Below the pieces are notes generated by a model. The model was given only the letters and a program-made list of their open reading frames with translations, did no database searches and was not told the DNA's origin. DNA of 38,497 nucleotides, taken from NCBI GenBank assembly GCA_031271175.1, contig JAISWE010000066.1, positions 1-38,497 of the forward strand, in the 5' to 3' direction. Of the stretch, positions 36,840 to 38,497 are shown one piece after another. The translations under genes were made by a program, and so were the position numbers. Position 1 is the first letter of the stretch; every line of letters starts with the position of its first letter. Source of the stretch: Bacteroidales bacterium. Lineage in GTDB: Bacteria; Bacteroidota; Bacteroidia; Bacteroidales; UBA4181.

Positions 36840-38044
36840 CTTCCGCAATATTTGTAGATATGGCTTGCCGCCTCCCGACTGCCCAGTGTCAATGCTTTTT
36901 GCCAGCAATGGCATGCTTCTTCCACATCGTCCTCCTGATACAGCGCAATTCCTTTTTGCAGCCACGTTTCGGATGATCGCGGGTCAAGGTCTAAGGCTTG
37001 TGAAAGGTCTTCGTCTGCCTGACGGTAATTACCCGCTTTGATGAATGCTGCCGCACGCGCCGTGAAATAGGCGGCAACGGTTTTGTCCCGATCTATAAGC
37101 ATGGTCAGGTAATCAATGGCGGACAGCGGATTGCCGGCTTCGGTTTCAGCCAGCCCCATCTGATACAGCGCCTTATTGTCCATCGGGAAATAAGTGAAAT
37201 AGAACCGGATATCTTTGCGGGCTTCTTCGTATTGCTTGTTGAGGCGGAACACAGATGCCCGCTGCAAGTAAGCATCCAGCCGGTAGGGTGCCAGACGAAC
37301 GGCATGTTGCATGTAGTCCAGCGCCTCGGCATATTTTTTGAGATAAACGGCAACGGAGGCGGCAGCAGTATAATATTCCGGGGATGTACCGCGCAATTGT
37401 ATTGCATTACGATAACTTTCGAGCGCAGGCTCGTACTGCTCCAGCCCTTCATACGCACGGGCGCGTAACGCATACAGTTTTCCCGATGTCTTCTCGCCGG
37501 CAAGGGCTTCATTTGCTATGACCAAGGCATCTGCGTATTTTTTCCGCTTGATGAGGGCAGCTACTTCAGCCGCTTTTTGTTCCGTGCGGGTGTACCACTG
37601 CTTCTCCCACAATATGCGCCATTCCTTACTGCGCTCCATCTTTTCCAGCGCGGGGTCTAACTGTAATTCCCATTCCGACAATTTATCCCGTTGCGACAGG
37701 TATTTTTGCAAGTATCCGGCAGCCTTTTCGGGTTGCGCACCGATAGCATATACGCGAGCGACATACAGTTGCGCTTCGGGACTGTCGCGCAACTGCGGCA
37801 ATTCAAAGACAGCCGTTGCTTCATCATATTGTCCGGAGTGATAATAGCACTCGCCTAACGCGAAAAGCATTGCCGGCGTTCTTTCTTTTTCGGGAACAGA
37901 GAGAATCTCCCGTACTGCCAAAGAATACGCTTGTTGCTGCATTGCCGCACTGGCATGCAAAAATGCTTCATCTAATTTTTGTGCATGAAGCGGAACAATG
38001 CAGACAATAGACAACAAACATCCTTGTACCAAATATTTTACCAC
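36836..38044 (-). CDS. TPR-repeat protein, exported
   Basis: Repeated TPR helices (AMLFALGECYYHSGQYDEATAVFE, YALRARAYEGLEQYEPALESYRNAIQL, TWLQKGIALYQEDDVEEACHCWQKAL). GTG start at 38044 (VVKYLVQGCLLSIVCIVPLHAQ) preferred because a TAATTTTG -7-like element lies just upstream on this strand; the ORF extends to 38113. Confidence 0.8.
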   Translation of the reverse strand: MVKYLVQGCLLSIVCIVPLHAQKLDEAFLHASAAMQQQAYSLAVREILSVPEKERTPAMLFALGECYYHSGQYDEATAVFELPQLRDSPEAQLYVARVYAIGAQPEKAAGYLQKYLSQRDKLSEWELQLDPALEKMERSKEWRILWEKQWYTRTEQKAAEVAALIKRKKYADALVIANEALAGEKTSGKLYALRARAYEGLEQYEPALESYRNAIQLRGTSPEYYTAAASVAVYLKKYAEALDYMQHAVRLAPYRLDAYLQRASVFRLNKQYEEARKDIRFYFTYFPMDNKALYQMGLAETEAGNPLSAIDYLTMLIDRDKTVAAYFTARAAAFIKAGNYRQADEDLSQALDLDPRSSETWLQKGIALYQEDDVEEACHCWQKALTLGSREAASHIYKYCGR

Positions 38045-38149
38045 GGTTTTACTTTTTTGTGTAAACGCAAAATTAGCTATTTTTGATGCAAAAAACAAAA
38101 ATGTTTCGCTCAACAGCGGCGCATTTCAAATTGTAGCGTTCCCAAAAGT

Positions 38150-38333
38150 ACCGCAGGGACACAATATTGGTAGAAAATAGATGCCATGCGCCCACATTCC
38201 GTCCCTACGGTAGGGTGGGGTGGGGGGAAGGGATGTAAAGAATGGGCCATTTATAGAAAATAATTACGTTCCATTTTTTTCGACGTCACAACGATGAAAA
38301 AAATCCCGCAGAGATGAAATGTTGGTAGCAAAA
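38150..38333. repeat. Cluster of three degenerate copies of an intergenic repeat (two direct, one inverted)
   Basis: accgcagggacacaatattggtagaaaa 38150-38178; inverted cacattccgtccctacgg 38193-38210; atcccgcagagatgaaatgttggtagcaaaa 38303-38333. Confidence 0.7.
38213..38232 (+). other. Putative G-quadruplex motif GGGTGGGGTGGGGGGAAGGG
   Basis: Four G-runs of at least 3 separated by loops of 1, 1 and 2 nt. Confidence 0.7.
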
Positions 38334-38410
38334 GCCCCCTGTCCTTTCTGTACGCTGCGGCGTTCCCATTCGTCGATCAGTTTCTTGCGCACTCCAATGG
38401 AGCGCAGTCG
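38328..38410 (-). pseudogene. Fragment resembling the C-terminal part of DinD/BRO-type DNA-damage-inducible proteins
   Basis: Minus-strand frame reads *RLRSIGVRKKLIDEWERRSVQKGQGAFA, resembling the MRGIAIRxELTDEWxKRGVKEG motif; no start and no N-terminus. Confidence 0.45.
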
Positions 38411-38497
38411 TCATAAATATTGCCTGCGATTTTGCCATTTGGAATAAATTCGTTATTTTTGTGCAGTAAATCAAAAATTGCGTAGCGTAGTAACCGA

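Noticed and set aside
1-38497. CRISPR arrays, tRNA or rRNA genes
   Set aside because: No regularly spaced direct repeats and no recognisable tRNA/rRNA sequence on reading both strands; a tRNAscan-SE/CRISPR finder run would be decisive.

Overview
The window looks like an ordinary Bacteroidetes (Bacteroidales-like) chromosomal region. The evidence is SusC/SusD proteins, HU-like protein, many lipoproteins and TAnnTTTG (-7) promoter elements. From left to right it holds: a Ter-type stress operon (four TerD-domain genes, two TerY-like VWA genes, one AIM24/TIGR00266-like gene) followed by a decayed stretch; an orphan SusC/SusD pair plus an HU-like gene; gcvP; a P-II/AmtB pair; hypCDE; an IS110-family transposase pseudogene; kdsB; a double-FKBP lipoprotein; valS; apbE; a Gfo/Idh/MocA oxidoreductase; folA; pyrC; a Kelch-like lipoprotein; an S41 peptidase; an anti-sigma-type ATPase; ybeY; a CPA2 antiporter; a TrpB2-type gene; and a two-gene TPR/unknown operon. 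I saw no rRNA, tRNA or CRISPR array. The strongest unexplained structure is a 165-bp MITE-like element at 21321-21485. It has perfect 11-bp terminal inverted repeats, a flanking 6-bp direct repeat (CGTAAG), and a perfect 38-bp palindrome at its exact centre. Other points of interest are an IS110 pseudogene readable only across frames, an in-frame amber codon just before the antiporter start, a vestigial TerY-like start after the Ter operon, a compact G-quadruplex motif, and a small dispersed repeat family at the right edge. I found no convincing complete new multi-gene system. All family assignments are by eye, with no database search.
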